Shown here in pieces: positions 62,586 through 64,000 of a stretch of 64,000 nucleotides of DNA. The stretch covers positions 1 to 64,000 of the forward strand of contig NC_017455.1 of assembly GCF_000165465.1 (NCBI RefSeq), given 5' to 3'. This DNA is from Halanaerobium praevalens DSM 2228 (lineage in GTDB: Bacteria > Bacillota > Halanaerobiia > Halanaerobiales > Halanaerobiaceae). Position 1 is the first letter of the stretch. The number at the start of each line of letters is the position of its first letter. The translations under genes were made by a program, and so were the position numbers. The notes under the pieces were generated by a model, which had not been told where the DNA came from, made no database searches, and saw nothing but the letters and a program-made list of their open reading frames with translations.

Positions 62586-63686
62586 TTGTTTAAAAAAGGT
62601 AATTTAGATCAAAATGAGTTTAAAAATAAAATAAAGATTAAAAAGAAATCATTATTGATAACTATTGCTTTATTAGCTTTGATTCTTTTTGCTTCGATGG
62701 GAATTGCTGTTTTTTTTGGCCCTGTTTCTATCCAAATCACTAAAATCTTTAGAATATTATCTTATAATATTTTTAAAGTCTTTTTAGGTCCTCAAGCAAG
62801 TTTAACTACTGGAATGACTTATGATATAGTCTGGGGAATTCGTTTTCCGAGAGTTTTAATGGGGGCTATTGTAGGAATGGGTTTATCAATCGTTGGGGTT
62901 GTAATGCAAGCAATGGTTAAAAACCCTTTAGCTAATCCTTATATTTTAGGGATTTCTTCAGGAGCTTCATTAGGAGCAACATTTGCTATTATGCTAGGGG
63001 TTGGTTCTTTACTAGGGTCTAATTTTATTGGTTTAGCAGCTTTTATTGGTGCCTTATTAGCTTCAATAGCAGTCTATAGTATTGCAAATTTAGGTGGTAA
63101 ATCTTCTTCAGTTAAATTGCTTTTAGCAGGGATGGCAATTAGTGCTTTATGTTCTGCTTTTACTAGTTTTATTATTTACCTTGCTAATGATGCTCAGGGG
63201 ATGAAAACCTTAACTTTTTGGCTGATGGGAAGTCTTGTTCCAGCTGCTTGGGAAAACATCTTGATGCCAGCAGTGATAATAGTTTTAGGAGTAATTTATT
63301 TTTTATTTCAGTTTAGAAATTTAAATATGATGTTAATTGGAGATGAAAGCGCTTTAACTTTGGGAACTAATTTAAAATCTTATCGCAAAAAATATATAGT
63401 AGTTACTTCAATAATGACAGGAATGGTAGTTTATACTGCAGGCACCATAGGCTTTGTAGGTTTAATTATCCCTCATATTGTAAGATCATTTGTAGGTACT
63501 GATCATAAAAAATTAATTCCTATTTCTGCTTTAGTAGGAGCAATTTTTTTAGTTTGGACAGATGTTTTAGCCAGACTATTAATTACTAATTCAGAAATGC
63601 CAATTGGAATTATTACCTCATTATTAGGAGCACCATTTTTTATTTGGCTTTTGATAAAAAAATCATATGGATTTGGAGGTAATTAA
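62586..63686 (+). CDS. btuC: B12-type ABC transporter permease
   Basis: A 366-aa FecCD/BtuC-family permease with about ten helices. TTG start after AGGTGG. Family marks are FPRVLMGAIVGMGLSIVGVVMQ, NPLANPYILGISSGASLGA, FWLMGSLVPAAW and the ATPase-contact stretch GTIGFVGLIIPHIVRSFVG. An N-terminal lysine-rich tail of about 20 residues precedes the first helix. It ends immediately before the ATPase start codon. Confidence 0.92.
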   Translation: MFKKGNLDQNEFKNKIKIKKKSLLITIALLALILFASMGIAVFFGPVSIQITKIFRILSYNIFKVFLGPQASLTTGMTYDIVWGIRFPRVLMGAIVGMGLSIVGVVMQAMVKNPLANPYILGISSGASLGATFAIMLGVGSLLGSNFIGLAAFIGALLASIAVYSIANLGGKSSSVKLLLAGMAISALCSAFTSFIIYLANDAQGMKTLTFWLMGSLVPAAWENILMPAVIIVLGVIYFLFQFRNLNMMLIGDESALTLGTNLKSYRKKYIVVTSIMTGMVVYTAGTIGFVGLIIPHIVRSFVGTDHKKLIPISALVGAIFLVWTDVLARLLITNSEMPIGIITSLLGAPFFIWLLIKKSYGFGGN

Positions 63687-64000
63687 ATGGAGTTAGAAAT
63701 TGATAAACTTAGTCTAATGATTGAGGGAAAAAAGATAATAGAAAAAATAAAAGCTCAGGTTTTTAAAGGTGAATTTATAGGTTTGATTGGCCCAAATGGT
63801 AGTGGTAAAAGTACTTTGTTAAAAACTATTTATAGAGTTTTAAAACCGCAAGCAGGTTTAATTAAACTTGATCAACAAAAACTTCAAGATTTATCTTTTC
63901 AGGCAAGTGCAAAAAAAATGGCCGTAGTGAGACAACTTAATAATTTTAACTTTGATTTTACAGTTGAAGAAATAGTAATGATGGGTCGTTCACCTCATAA
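63687..64000 (+). CDS. btuD: B12-type ABC transporter ATPase (partial)
   Basis: The first 104 codons before the window ends. Walker A is LIGPNGSGKSTLLK, the Q-loop region is MAVVRQLNNFNFDFTVEEIV and it continues VMMGRSPHK, as in FepC/BtuD-type ATPases. The ATG directly follows the permease stop, with TTGGAGG as ribosome site. The signature motif and Walker B lie beyond the window. It completes a B12 importer under riboswitch control. Confidence 0.9.
   Translation, partial: MELEIDKLSLMIEGKKIIEKIKAQVFKGEFIGLIGPNGSGKSTLLKTIYRVLKPQAGLIKLDQQKLQDLSFQASAKKMAVVRQLNNFNFDFTVEEIVMMGRSPH

Overview
This is a low-GC, AT-rich Firmicutes chromosome starting at the replication origin. Gene content and style (long acidic GyrA tail, class II B12-dependent ribonucleotide reductase, anaerobic glycerol-3-phosphate dehydrogenase, PTS-type dihydroxyacetone kinase, TRAP and TTT carriers) suggest a strict anaerobic fermenter, probably a halophile of the Halanaerobium type. 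The genus is an inference; comparing the 16S gene at 10364-11915 would settle it.

Layout. 1-9368: oriC with DnaA-box clusters on both sides of dnaA, then dnaN, an S4-domain gene, recF, remB-like, gyrB and gyrA. 9369-15768: a terminator, a possible 29-codon gene, three tandem rRNA promoters, and 16S-tRNA-Ile-tRNA-Ala-23S-5S-tRNA-Asn. 15769-25885: a glycerol locus with a strong promoter, a leader terminator, two small paralogous membrane proteins (candidate glycerol transporter), glpK, a three-gene anaerobic G3P dehydrogenase, a chemoreceptor fused to a PhnD-like binding domain, and dhaKLM. 25886-30871: foldase, alanine racemase, SIMPL protein, and a T-box-controlled serS. 31064-33868: nrdJ split by a 411-nt group I intron that carries a decayed homing-endonuclease tail. 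33945-40850: PhnD-like protein, histidine kinase, NtrC-type regulator and a tripartite tricarboxylate transporter behind a sigma-54-like promoter. 40857-47009: two near-identical mgtC genes bracketing glpP, a glycerophosphodiesterase with its own GlpP-type leader, and a TRAP transporter. 47202-52996: MATE and ABC exporters, DjlA-like protein, a 2-hydroxyacid dehydrogenase and a YaaA-like protein. 53142-56463: tRNA-Ser, two unknown genes, and a PocR-PAS-GGDEF-HD-GYP protein. 56677-61068: a C69 dipeptidase pseudogene broken by a 13-bp duplication and by an IS200/IS605 element (TnpA, TnpB, probable omega RNA), followed by an IS30-family element. 61180-64000: cobalamin riboswitch and B12-type ABC uptake genes, cut by the window end.

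How it fits together. Glycerol and glycerophosphodiester use looks co-controlled by GlpP: the glycerol operon and the phosphodiesterase gene each have a promoter followed by a long terminator hairpin holding the same GATAT..TTATG.CCAAA motif, and glpP itself lies just upstream of the second. B12 appears three times: B12-dependent NrdJ, the riboswitch-controlled uptake operon, and a PocR-type sensor. The most unusual items are the nrdJ intron with its endonuclease fossil, the cytoplasm-facing chemoreceptor-PhnD fusion, the two-subunit glycerol transporter candidate, and the IS200/IS605 element whose empty target site can be reconstructed exactly.
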